From AG-339-G14 sp902553315 (GTDB lineage Bacteria; Pseudomonadota; Gammaproteobacteria; Magnimaribacterales; AG-339-G14): DNA of 64,000 bases. The number at the start of each line of letters is the position of its first letter. Within the stretch, counting starts at the first letter, position 1. Where the stretch lies: NCBI GenBank assembly GCA_902553315.1, contig CACDKN010000002.1:124001-188000 (forward strand), in the 5' to 3' direction. The position numbers were made by a program, and so were the translations under genes. The notes below the pieces were generated by a model. It worked only from the letters and a program-made list of their open reading frames with translations, made no database searches and was not told where the DNA came from. Below are positions 16,950 to 25,401 of the stretch, piece after piece.

Positions 16950-18194
16950 TTATACCTCTACTTGCACTTTTGGTTCGCGAGGCATTCCAAGACCTCTCTC
17001 GGAAATAATATTTTTTTGAATTTGGTTAGTTCCACCCCCAATAATTAGTCCAAGAAAATACATATAAGTAAATTGCCATGATCCTCCGCCTCTTACATTA
17101 GGGTCATCTTCATATAATGTTCCAAGCTCTCCCATGATGTCTATAGCAAGACCTTCCAATTCATGTCGCAGTTCAGTTCCAACCAATTTTTGGATCATAC
17201 CGCCAAGTTTTACATTTTGGCCTGGATTAATTTTTGCAGAAAGCAATCTTAATGAGTTTGCTTGCACAGCTAAAACTTTTCCCTGGATTTGGAGCAATCT
17301 ATCACGATAAGAGGCAACATCGATTAATCTTCTTCCGTCGATAGTTTCTTCTTTCATCAGATTTATTAAGGTGTTGAGTCTATTCAAGGTTGCGTTTGGG
17401 TTCGCTAGAGATCCTCTTTCATGACCTAGAACCGAATTAGCTACTGACCAACCTTCGCCTCTTTTCCCAACTATATTTTCTTCTGGAACCGTTACGTCAT
17501 CAAAAAAGACTTCGTTGAAGCCGGCTTTTAAAGTCATGTCAACAAGTGGCCTAATTTCTATTCCAGGTGTATCCATAGGGATTAAAATAAAACTTATCCC
17601 AGCATGCTTTGAAGCCTGGGGTTCAGTCCTCACCAAGCAAAACATCATTTGCGAATATTGAGCAGTACTGGTCCATATCTTTTGACCATTAATAACCCAA
17701 TTTCCATCAATCAACTCTCCTTTGGTTTGTAAGCTTGCTAAATCACTTCCCGCATTTGGCTCAGAATAACCCTGACACCAAATTGTTTCACCTAGTAATG
17801 TGGATTCAATGTGTTGTTGTTTTTGATCTTCAGTTCCCCATTCAAGTAATGTTGGTACTAGCATGTCAATACCTTGACCGCCCATTGCATTTGGAACTTT
17901 ATACTTAGCAAAAGCACCTGCAATGATTCTACTTTTTATAATGTCAGGTTCGCCGCCATATCCGCCATATTCTTTTGGTATTGATCTTGCAAAATAACCT
18001 TTTTCTATTAGAATTTTTTGCCATTCAGATCTGCCGATAGATTTACCCTTAGAGCTTGAGACATTTCCAGACAAGGCATCATGTATTTCAAATTTTTTAT
18101 CATTTGTTGTGATTGTCGCGCCACTGTATTCTTTACAAAAAGATTCAACTTCATTGGTGAATTCATCATATTCGCTTCCAAATTCTAAATTCAT
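16950..18194 (-). CDS. Acyl-CoA dehydrogenase (first of a pair)
   Basis: A 414-residue acyl-CoA dehydrogenase. Motifs include WCQGYSEPNAGSDLASL (FAD/substrate region), NGQKIWTSTAQYSQMMF, and GGGTNQIQKNIISERGLG near the C-terminus, where the medium-chain enzymes have their catalytic Glu before GT; here that position is Gly, so the base must come from elsewhere, as in several FadE-type enzymes. Its ATG follows a clear Shine-Dalgarno sequence (GGAGGAAAT on the minus strand). It precedes the 365-residue dehydrogenase by two bases, in one operon. The substrate is not evident. The 136-base upstream region is AT-rich and is shared with a divergent membrane-protein gene. Confidence 0.92.
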   Translation of the reverse strand: MNLEFGSEYDEFTNEVESFCKEYSGATITTNDKKFEIHDALSGNVSSSKGKSIGRSEWQKILIEKGYFARSIPKEYGGYGGEPDIIKSRIIAGAFAKYKVPNAMGGQGIDMLVPTLLEWGTEDQKQQHIESTLLGETIWCQGYSEPNAGSDLASLQTKGELIDGNWVINGQKIWTSTAQYSQMMFCLVRTEPQASKHAGISFILIPMDTPGIEIRPLVDMTLKAGFNEVFFDDVTVPEENIVGKRGEGWSVANSVLGHERGSLANPNATLNRLNTLINLMKEETIDGRRLIDVASYRDRLLQIQGKVLAVQANSLRLLSAKINPGQNVKLGGMIQKLVGTELRHELEGLAIDIMGELGTLYEDDPNVRGGGSWQFTYMYFLGLIIGGGTNQIQKNIISERGLGMPREPKVQVEV

Positions 18195-18330
18195 ATTTCC
18201 TCCAAGCGGTAAATTAGTCCAATTATTTTAAATTAAATTAGCTCAAATATATTACAAACTTTAAAATTAATTCATTAAAAAAATTTTGAATTTTATATAG
18301 CTTTATCTAGAATGACTTTGATTTTTTGTT

Positions 18331-18729
18331 ATGGATAGATTAGTAAAGGTAGTAATGGTGTTTTTGTTATTGTTCTCAGTGCCATTTAGTTTAATAAATC
18401 TGTTTTGGACCGATCTAAATTCTACTTTCCCTCTTTCTGGTTTTACTAAAGAGCAAATGTCTCTATGGAGATTAAAGGTCATAAATCCTTCGGTCTTTTT
18501 AACTGTTTCTTATTTTATATATAGATATTTTGCAGGTCTAAATCCAACATCAACTATTTGGCCAGTTTATGTCGTTTGTTTATTCTTTTGCTTATCTCAA
18601 TTTATTGGTTTCTTTACCGGTATTCCTGTTTCTGGGTTTAGTATTGGTTGTTTTGTGATTTCGCTTTTGTGTTTATTCGTTTTGAGACATGCCCACGAAA
18701 AAAGAAAAAGAGAAATATCTACTTTTTAG
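18331..18729 (+). CDS. Small membrane protein of unknown function
   Basis: A 132-residue protein with about four predicted hydrophobic helices (roughly 5-27, 48-66, 76-96, 100-120) and a highly basic C-terminus (HAHEKRKREISTF). I do not recognise a family. The first helix might be an uncleaved signal anchor. It is divergent from the acyl-CoA dehydrogenase pair and is followed 28 bases later by tRNA-Gly(TCC). Codon use and AT content look like its neighbours, so it is probably a real native gene. Confidence 0.7.
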   Translation: MDRLVKVVMVFLLLFSVPFSLINLFWTDLNSTFPLSGFTKEQMSLWRLKVINPSVFLTVSYFIYRYFAGLNPTSTIWPVYVVCLFFCLSQFIGFFTGIPVSGFSIGCFVISLLCLFVLRHAHEKRKREISTF

Positions 18730-18757
18730 GATATACTTTTTCATCAAATTAAGATTT

Positions 18758-18832
<75 letters not shown>

Positions 18833-18852
18833 TAAAAGAAATTTAAATATCT

Positions 18853-20019
18853 ATGAGAAATATAATAACAGCCGTTGAAGAAGCTCTTCGAAAAGAAAAC
18901 GTTCCTTTTGCCTCTTATGCAATAACGGATAAAAATGAAACAATACTTTATGAGCACTTCGGCACGCAAGATTTAACTAAAGAATTGCCTCCTACCAATG
19001 ACACACGTTATCGTATTGCCTCTATGTCTAAAGCGGTGACTACTTTGGCTGCTTTAAAATTATTAGATGATGGAAAACTTCAGCTAAATACCAATGCTAA
19101 AGAATATTTTCCAGAACTCGGCGAGATAAAGGTAGCTAAATTGCATGAAAATAATATTACCTATGATGAAATTGAATCAGATATTACTATCCATCAACTT
19201 TTGTCGCATACGTCTGGATTTGGATATGATTTTCACGATCCCACTCTTAGTCATTTAGTTGTAAATCAAGAGCTTGCGCCCTTGACTAGTAAAGATGGAT
19301 CTCAGCTCAAAGCTCCTTTAGCTTATCAACCTGGAACGAGATGGGAATATGGTATAAGTCTTGGATGGATTGGAAAAATAATAGAAAAAATTTCAGGTAA
19401 CAATCTCAACGATTTCATCACCGAAAAAGTTTTTTTACCCTTAGGAATGAAAGATTCAACTTTTGATGCTTCAACTTTTGATAAAAAAAATATTGCGGTT
19501 CTTCACGCAATGGAAGCAGAAAATTTTATTAATGTAGACGATTTTGTTGACGATTCAACCGATGGGTTTTATTACGGCGGCGGCGGAATTTATTCTACAC
19601 CTGACGATTATTGCAAGTTTATGAGACTTTTCCTGAATGAAGGAAAAATTAACGGAAATCCATTTATCAGCGCTAATACTTTAGATCTTATGATGAAAAA
19701 CCAAATTGGTGACTTAAATTATCTTCATCAACCTACTTTCAACCCAAGTTTAATCCACCCCCATGAATGGTATCCAGAAATTAAGAAAAAATTTACTTAT
19801 GGTTTTTTGACCAACTTAGAAGATATGCCAGGAAGAAGAAAATCTGGCTCTCTAGCATGGTCGGGAATTTGTAATACTTATTTTTGGATCGATCCTGCTT
19901 CAGGATTAGGGGGGACTTTAATGATGCAATTGTCTCCACATTATGACAAAAAATGCATCAACGTTTTAGAAGCTTTAGAAAAGGCCGCTTACTCAGAATT
20001 AGAAGTTTTGAATAACTGA
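18853..20019 (+). CDS. Serine hydrolase of the beta-lactamase/esterase (class C-like) family
   Basis: A 388-residue protein with the nucleophile motif SMSK at 57-60, the family segments HQLLSHTSGFGYDF and YQPGTRWEYGISLGWIG (holding the YxN-equivalent tyrosine), and a late glycine-rich GYYGGGGIYST-like segment before the third motif. There is no signal peptide, so it is likely cytoplasmic. That, plus the family pattern (EstB-like), suggests an esterase or peptidase rather than antibiotic resistance. It lies 20 bases after tRNA-Gly(TCC). Its last 31 bases overlap the 3' end of the convergent metallo-hydrolase gene. Confidence 0.88.
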   Translation: MRNIITAVEEALRKENVPFASYAITDKNETILYEHFGTQDLTKELPPTNDTRYRIASMSKAVTTLAALKLLDDGKLQLNTNAKEYFPELGEIKVAKLHENNITYDEIESDITIHQLLSHTSGFGYDFHDPTLSHLVVNQELAPLTSKDGSQLKAPLAYQPGTRWEYGISLGWIGKIIEKISGNNLNDFITEKVFLPLGMKDSTFDASTFDKKNIAVLHAMEAENFINVDDFVDDSTDGFYYGGGGIYSTPDDYCKFMRLFLNEGKINGNPFISANTLDLMMKNQIGDLNYLHQPTFNPSLIHPHEWYPEIKKKFTYGFLTNLEDMPGRRKSGSLAWSGICNTYFWIDPASGLGGTLMMQLSPHYDKKCINVLEALEKAAYSELEVLNN

Positions 20020-20657
20020 TCTGCAACGTAAGGATTGGTTTGCCTTTCTTGCCCAAAAGTAGAAACAGGTCCATGACCAGGTACAAAAGTTACGTCATCT
20101 CCCAAAGGCCATAGCTTAGTTCTTATAGCATTGATTAGATCTTCATGATTTCCTCTAGGAAAATCTGTTCTGCCGATAGAGCCTTGAAACAATACATCCC
20201 CGACAATTGCAAATTTGGCTTCTTTATTGTGAAAAATTACATGTCCAGGGGTGTGACCAGGGCAATGATATACATCAAAATTTATCCCATCCAATTCAAG
20301 TTGATCGCCATCTTCGAGCCATCTATCCGGCAAAAAGTTTTTAGAATCCGAGAGCCCGTACATTTTTCCGTGTTCTTCAAGAGCAGAAATTAGAAATTCA
20401 TCCTCTTTATGTGGACCTTCAATAGTGATCTTATATTTTTGAGAAAGATTAAATGCTCCTCCTGCATGATCCAAGTGACCATGTGTTATAAAAATTTTTT
20501 TTAACTTTAAGCCATTTGATTCAATATAACTTTCAATCTTATCTAAATCTCCCCCGGGATCAGTTACTGCAGCATTTTTTGTCTCTTCATTCCAGATCAC
20601 GCAAGAATTTTGCATCAAGGGTGTTACTGGAATTATTTTTGCCTTAAGATTACTCAC
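19989..20657 (-). CDS. Metallo-beta-lactamase-fold hydrolase, YcbL/glyoxalase II-like
   Basis: A 222-residue enzyme with the binuclear-metal motif THGHLDH (H59, H61, D63, H64), later GHTPGHVIF with the next histidine ligand, GDVLFQGSIGRTDFP with the bridging aspartate, and VPGHGPVST. This set and the length fit YcbL-type proteins, which hydrolyse S-lactoylglutathione (type II glyoxalase II) in enteric bacteria. A thiolesterase on another substrate is possible. Its start is only 21 bases from the divergent epoxide-hydrolase gene. Confidence 0.88.
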   Translation of the reverse strand: MSNLKAKIIPVTPLMQNSCVIWNEETKNAAVTDPGGDLDKIESYIESNGLKLKKIFITHGHLDHAGGAFNLSQKYKITIEGPHKEDEFLISALEEHGKMYGLSDSKNFLPDRWLEDGDQLELDGINFDVYHCPGHTPGHVIFHNKEAKFAIVGDVLFQGSIGRTDFPRGNHEDLINAIRTKLWPLGDDVTFVPGHGPVSTFGQERQTNPYVADQLFKTSNSE

Positions 20658-20678
20658 TCATGTATTTTACTATAAATA

Positions 20679-21662
20679 ATGGAATTTAAGTTTATTGAAA
20701 CAAATGGAATCACTCTTCGCGCTGCAGTAGAAGGAGAAGGGCCTTTGGTGATTATGGTGCATGGATGTCCAGAGAGCTGGTTTAGTTGGAGACATCAAAT
20801 TCCGGTTATTGCTGAGGCAGGATACAAAGTTGTTGCCATTGACGTTAGAGGTTATGGCGGCTCTGATAAACCCCACGCAATTGAAGAATATACTCTCAAG
20901 AAGTTGAGTGACGATGTTGTCGGCGTCATAGATTTTTTTGGCGAAGAGCAAGCCATATTATTTGGCCATGATTGGGGAGCGCCAATAGTCTGGTACACAA
21001 GCCTTTTGAATGAAAAGAGAGTTTCAGCAGTTGCAGGGCTTTCTGTGCCTTATTTTCCTCAAGGCGATGTTTCTCCCATGGATGCTTTCGAGGCAATTTT
21101 TGAAGATAAATTTTTTTATATGATTTATTTTCAAGAAGAAGGGCTAGCTGAATCTGAATTTGAACCTAATTTAAGAAAATATTTGGAATCGACCTATTTT
21201 TCTGCAGATGGAAGAGGTATGAAGAAACAATTCGAAAGCCCCTTTAATGTCAGTGATAAAGGGCCAGAGGCAAAGTATCTAGATAACATTATTCAATTTG
21301 ATGATTACCCAAAATGGATTAATCATGATGAAATGAATTATCTTATTAATGAGTTCGAAAACAGTGGTATGAGAGGTCCTCTCAATAGATATAGAGCACA
21401 GAAAAAAGATTTTGATGATTTAAAAGCCTACAAAGATAAAAAATTAAAACAACCTGCAGCATTAATGGTTGGCTCGTTAGATCCAGTTAATTTTTTTGTT
21501 GGCGAAGGATACAAAGATACCGCTGATTTAAAAGCAAATTTTGACCCGGTCTATGAAAATTTAGTTTCAGTTGAGTTAATTGATGATGTAGGTCATTGGA
21601 CTCAACAAGAAGCTCCAAAACAAGTAAACGAATTTTTATTAAATTTTCTTAAACAGATTTAG
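20679..21662 (+). CDS. Alpha/beta hydrolase, epoxide hydrolase-like
   Basis: A 327-residue alpha/beta hydrolase with HGCPESWFSWRHQ (oxyanion HGxP motif at 29-32), the epoxide-hydrolase segment VVAIDVRGYGGSDKP, and nucleophile D98 in FGHDWGAPIVW; the C-terminal DDVGHWTQQEAP supplies the catalytic histidine. Aspartate as nucleophile plus the HGxP motif indicates epoxide hydrolase rather than esterase or haloalkane dehalogenase, although the latter shares the Asp. It lies alone on its strand between two minus-strand genes and its tail overlaps the SbmA-like gene by 14 bases. The physiological epoxide is unknown. Confidence 0.88.
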   Translation: MEFKFIETNGITLRAAVEGEGPLVIMVHGCPESWFSWRHQIPVIAEAGYKVVAIDVRGYGGSDKPHAIEEYTLKKLSDDVVGVIDFFGEEQAILFGHDWGAPIVWYTSLLNEKRVSAVAGLSVPYFPQGDVSPMDAFEAIFEDKFFYMIYFQEEGLAESEFEPNLRKYLESTYFSADGRGMKKQFESPFNVSDKGPEAKYLDNIIQFDDYPKWINHDEMNYLINEFENSGMRGPLNRYRAQKKDFDDLKAYKDKKLKQPAALMVGSLDPVNFFVGEGYKDTADLKANFDPVYENLVSVELIDDVGHWTQQEAPKQVNEFLLNFLKQI

Positions 21663-22704
21663 ACTCAATCCTACTTGGATTTGAAAATCTTTCTAGATTC
21701 GCCTCAAACTCATGAAGTCGTTTCCAAATACTTCTTAGTTCGGTTATTGTGGTCCAATTGAATAAAAATAGAGCGAAACCACTATGAACTCGATCAAAGG
21801 CATTAGAAATTTGGATCACTACTCCTAAGAGCGCTGCCCCAGTAAAAAGGCTTGGTCCAATAATCAGGAACGGAACAATCACCATAAATTGACCATAACT
21901 TTCAATCCATATGTCGAAATATCCGTAATGAAGATAAAGTCTTTGATAATTGAATCTTATGCCAGTGAAAAGATACCAAAGAGTATCGCTTTGCGCATAA
22001 TTGACTTTATCGTCTTCTCCTAAAACAAGATCCTTTCTGAATGCCGCCTCAACTTTCTGATTATTGTATTCCAACCCAGGTAACTTGTATCCAACGAACC
22101 AGGAAATTACTAAGCCACCAATAGAAACTGTAAGAGCAGTCCAAACTAGCGAACCTTCAATATTGCTAAAAAAAGGAATTGTGACCGATTCACTCAAACT
22201 CCAAAGCACAGGGACAAATGCAACTAATGTCATAATAGCCCTTACAACTTGCAGTCCAAGACTCTCTACTATTCTTGCAAATCTATTGCAGTCTTCTTGA
22301 ATTCTTTGGCTTGCTCCTTCAATTTCTTCTTCAACACTTTGCCACCTAGGAATGTAATTAAAGGTCATAGCTTGTCTCCATCTCAAGCCATAGATTCTGG
22401 TAAACCAAGCTGTAAAGGTTGCAAGTACCACATACGGCATTGCTATGACTAGAAAACTAGGAGAGCCTTGAAATCCATTAAAGAGATAGTCTGTCGAGAT
22501 TAAAAAATCATAAAAAATATCAATTCCTTCTTGAGGATTTTCTGAAAAATCTGCCGCTATTTGTAAATGATCGTAAAAACCACCATACCAAGTATTAATG
22601 GCTACAGTCATCTGAACCTGCATCCATAACGAGGTTATGAGGAGCGTAAGACCTCCATAAGCCCAGTACGCCCATTCCCTAGTTCCGTAAAATGCTCTCA
22701 ACAT
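21649..22704 (-). CDS. SbmA/BacA-like inner membrane peptide transporter
   Basis: A 351-residue, multi-helix membrane protein matching the SbmA/BacA family: VAINTWYGGFYD near the N-terminus, LRWRQAMTFNYIPRWQSVE, then EIEGASQRIQEDCNRFARIVESLG, which is nearly the E. coli SbmA sequence, and AIMTLVAFVPVLWSLS. SbmA takes up proline-rich peptides, bleomycin and microcins by a proton-driven mechanism; it resembles an ABC exporter membrane domain but has no ATPase. This protein is shorter than SbmA (406) because the first membrane helix is missing. It starts 45 bases from a divergent methyltransferase gene. Confidence 0.87.
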   Translation of the reverse strand: MLRAFYGTREWAYWAYGGLTLLITSLWMQVQMTVAINTWYGGFYDHLQIAADFSENPQEGIDIFYDFLISTDYLFNGFQGSPSFLVIAMPYVVLATFTAWFTRIYGLRWRQAMTFNYIPRWQSVEEEIEGASQRIQEDCNRFARIVESLGLQVVRAIMTLVAFVPVLWSLSESVTIPFFSNIEGSLVWTALTVSIGGLVISWFVGYKLPGLEYNNQKVEAAFRKDLVLGEDDKVNYAQSDTLWYLFTGIRFNYQRLYLHYGYFDIWIESYGQFMVIVPFLIIGPSLFTGAALLGVVIQISNAFDRVHSGFALFLFNWTTITELRSIWKRLHEFEANLERFSNPSRIESKSV

Positions 22705-22749
22705 AAAAAAAAATATAAAACAGAAAGAAGTTTAAACTATTATATCTTC

Positions 22750-23511
22750 ATGACTAGAACTAAAGAAAAAATCAAGAAAAGGTCATATTCGCCGTTTCTA
22801 ATAAACCGTGAAAGCATTTATGGAGTTTTAGAAATTATTTTTAGCGAATTAAAAAATAGTATTTATAAGTCTTTAGACAAGGAAAGCTCCAAAGAAAAAA
22901 AAGTATTGAATTATGTCAAAGAAAAAGCAGTTAAAAATGATCCAGAGAGCGTTCTAAAAATTATTGATGACTGCGGTTACAATAAATTTTTTTTGATGAA
23001 TATTGGAGACCACAAAGGAAAAATTCTAGACGATTATGTTTTAGAGAGCAAAGCACAAAAGGTTTTAGAGTTGGGCGTTTATTTAGGTTATTCGACAATT
23101 CGAATCGCTCGAAACTTGTCTAAAAATTCTCGTCTTTATTCCATCGATGCTAATAAAGATTTTTTAGAAATAGCACAGGAACATTTAGAGTTTTCTGGAT
23201 TGCATGACAAAGTGACTTTTTATAACGGTAAAGCATCAGAAGTAATACCTAGATTAAATGAAAAATTTGATTTTGTTTTTATCGATCACCGGAAAGAAGC
23301 ATATCTGACCGATTTGAAACTATTAATTGAAAATAATTGTTTGAATGATGGCGCTATAATTTTTGCTGACAACATTGTGCTTTTTCACCTAGAAGACTAC
23401 TTAGAGTTTGTTCGAACAAATCCAATTTTTGAAAGCAAATTTATTCCCACCCTAAGAGAGTATTCAAGTTCACATCCTGATGGCATCGAAGTTTCTTATT
23501 TCAGAAAATGA
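22750..23511 (+). CDS. Class I SAM-dependent O-methyltransferase, catechol O-methyltransferase-like
   Basis: A 253-residue protein. After a basic N-terminal stretch (about 1-75) comes the Rossmann methyltransferase core: VLELGVYLGYSTIRIA (SAM loop), YSIDANKDFLEIAQEHLEFSGL, FDFVFIDHRKEAYLTDL and an acidic metal-binding segment ADNIV. This arrangement is that of animal-type COMT, which methylates catechols with Mg2+ and SAM. The bacterial substrate is unknown. The gene opens a tightly packed four-gene run; its stop overlaps the next start (ATGA at 23508). Confidence 0.85.
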   Translation: MTRTKEKIKKRSYSPFLINRESIYGVLEIIFSELKNSIYKSLDKESSKEKKVLNYVKEKAVKNDPESVLKIIDDCGYNKFFLMNIGDHKGKILDDYVLESKAQKVLELGVYLGYSTIRIARNLSKNSRLYSIDANKDFLEIAQEHLEFSGLHDKVTFYNGKASEVIPRLNEKFDFVFIDHRKEAYLTDLKLLIENNCLNDGAIIFADNIVLFHLEDYLEFVRTNPIFESKFIPTLREYSSSHPDGIEVSYFRK

Positions 23512-23732
23512 AATTAAACTCCCTTGATCTACATGGAATAAAACATCATGAAGTTGATTTACTAGTTGAAAATTTTGTTTACCTTAATCAAGAAGATATG
23601 CCCTTAAGAATAATTTGTGGAAATAGTCATAAGATGATTTCACTAGTAAAGGTAGTTTTGGAGAGGATAGATTGTGAATATGAAGAGGGCATGGGAAACA
23701 ATTATGGTTTAATCATAGTCAGAAAAATATAA
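23508..23732 (+). CDS. Small Smr-domain-like protein
   Basis: A 74-residue protein made almost wholly of a minimal Smr domain: LDLHGIKHHEV at 6-16, and IICGNSHKMISLVK, the counterpart of the HGxGxG loop (here GNSHKM). Smr domains are nucleic-acid-binding or nicking modules. Full-length bacterial Smr proteins are larger, so this is a stand-alone short type. The start overlaps the methyltransferase stop by four bases and its stop overlaps the next start by one base, implying translational coupling. Confidence 0.65.
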   Translation: MKLNSLDLHGIKHHEVDLLVENFVYLNQEDMPLRIICGNSHKMISLVKVVLERIDCEYEEGMGNNYGLIIVRKI

Positions 23733-24076
23733 TGAAATTAAAAGAGGTAATAGTTTTGAGCGAGAAAGGAGACTTTCTCAAGGATTTTAAAGAGGGAGAA
23801 TCTTTTTCTTTAATTATGGATTTTGTTTCTTTGAAAGCCTTGTTCAAAGAAATTTTCTCATTTCAATTTAAAAAATTATGGTTTTTAGTAACTTTTCTAC
23901 TCACCGCTACTTATATAAGAAATGAATCTGGACTGTCTAAAATATATTCAAAATCAATCTTTGAAATCTATGATACTTTCGAATCCATGCCCTCTAGAGT
24001 AGAATTTGAAATAGACAAGAAATTAATTAAGAAGAAAATTTTATTGTTGTCCAATCCATTAATAAATGAAAGCTAG
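23732..24076 (+). CDS. Hypothetical protein, possibly membrane-associated
   Basis: A 114-residue protein of no family I recognise. It has a hydrophobic stretch around 68-82 (KKLWFLVTFLLTATYI), a leading segment rich in Lys/Glu, and a basic tail. It starts one base inside the Smr gene stop and its last 11 bases overlap the dihydroorotase start, so it is embedded in the operon. This supports its reality more than its sequence does. Confidence 0.55.
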   Translation: MKLKEVIVLSEKGDFLKDFKEGESFSLIMDFVSLKALFKEIFSFQFKKLWFLVTFLLTATYIRNESGLSKIYSKSIFEIYDTFESMPSRVEFEIDKKLIKKKILLLSNPLINES

Positions 24077-25400
24077 TCTAGTTTTAAAAAATTGCAATCT
24101 TGTAAATGAAGGTGAAATAAAAACTGTAGATATTGCCATCAAAGACGATCGAATTGAAAAAATTGCTTCATCAATAGATTGTGAATCATTTAAAGAAGTA
24201 GATTGTTTGGGAAAATATGTTGCCCCAGGAATAATAGATGACCAAGTACATTTTAGAGATCCTGGATTAACAGAAAAAGGGGACATACGTTCTGAATCTC
24301 TTGCAGCGGTGCATGCAGGTGTTACTTCAACATTCGATATGCCTAATGTTGATCCAAATATGACGACAATAGAGTTGATGAACGAGAGAAATCAACTAGG
24401 CGCAAAAAAATCTTGGACTAATTATTCATACTATTTTGGCGCCACTGAAACCAATCTTGAAGAAATTAAAAAATTAGACCCCAAAGAGACTTGTGGTTTA
24501 AAAGTTTTTATGGGGACTTCAACAGGAACACTATTAGTCGAGGATGATTTTGCGCTAGAGCAAATTTTCAAGCATTGCCCTGTAACTATTGTGACTCATT
24601 GTGAAGACAACGAAACAATGAAAAATAACTTAGAAAAAGTAAAACTTGAAAATGAAGAAATCGATGCAAGTTTTCATCCCATAATAAAGGATGATATTTG
24701 TTGTTATCGTTCCTCATCGAAAGTAATTGAGTTAGCTAAAAAATATTCTTCTGACCTTCATGTATTGCACCTCACAACTGAAAAAGAAATAGCATTATTT
24801 GAAAATATTGATCTTAAAAAAAAGAAAATAACTTGCGAAGTTTGTGTGCATCATTTGTGGTTTGATGAGAGGGACTATAATTCTTTAGGAAATCTTATTG
24901 TTTGTAATCCTGCCATAAAGAAAGAATCCGATAGGAATGCTCTGCGACAGGCATTAAAAGATGGATATATAGACTATGTTGCTACAGATCACGCTCCACA
25001 TGTTTACGAAGATAAAAAGCTTCCATATTTGCAAGCACCTGCAGGTATTCCTCTTATCGAACATTCATTTCAAATAATGATAGAGCTGCACAAACAAGGT
25101 TATTACACCTTAGATGAAGTTATTTCTTACATGAGTCACAGAGTAGCAGATCGATTTTCAATTATAGATAGAGGATATGTGAGAGAAGGTTATAAGGCAG
25201 ACTTGATGATGTTTGATTTAGATAAAGAGATATCAGTAGCTAACGAAACTGAGCTGACAAAATGCGGGTGGACTCCATTTGATGGAAAAACTTTTAGTTC
25301 TTCTGTAACTGGTACCATAGTCAATGGAAAAATCATTGTTCTAGATAATCAACTTGTTACTGATTCAACTTCGGTAGAAAAAATAACTTTTGATAGATAA
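24066..25400 (+). CDS. pyrC: Dihydroorotase-like amidohydrolase
   Basis: A 444-residue cyclic amidohydrolase. The N-terminal metal motif reads IDDQVHFRDPG, so the first histidine of the usual HxH is Q60; H62 remains. Other active-site residues are present: carbamylated-lysine candidate K146 (GLKVFMGTSTG), H178 (VTHCEDN), H235 (DLHVLHLTT) and D308 (YVATDHAPH). This is the longer class I layout, not the roughly 348-residue enzyme usual in gammaproteobacteria, and the Q-V-H variant recalls Bacteroidetes dihydroorotases. It would convert carbamoyl-aspartate to dihydroorotate in pyrimidine synthesis; an allantoinase or hydantoinase role is less likely. It is followed by an amidase after one base. 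Confidence 0.85.
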   Translation: MKASLVLKNCNLVNEGEIKTVDIAIKDDRIEKIASSIDCESFKEVDCLGKYVAPGIIDDQVHFRDPGLTEKGDIRSESLAAVHAGVTSTFDMPNVDPNMTTIELMNERNQLGAKKSWTNYSYYFGATETNLEEIKKLDPKETCGLKVFMGTSTGTLLVEDDFALEQIFKHCPVTIVTHCEDNETMKNNLEKVKLENEEIDASFHPIIKDDICCYRSSSKVIELAKKYSSDLHVLHLTTEKEIALFENIDLKKKKITCEVCVHHLWFDERDYNSLGNLIVCNPAIKKESDRNALRQALKDGYIDYVATDHAPHVYEDKKLPYLQAPAGIPLIEHSFQIMIELHKQGYYTLDEVISYMSHRVADRFSIIDRGYVREGYKADLMMFDLDKEISVANETELTKCGWTPFDGKTFSSSVTGTIVNGKIIVLDNQLVTDSTSVEKITFDR

Positions 25401-25401
25401 G

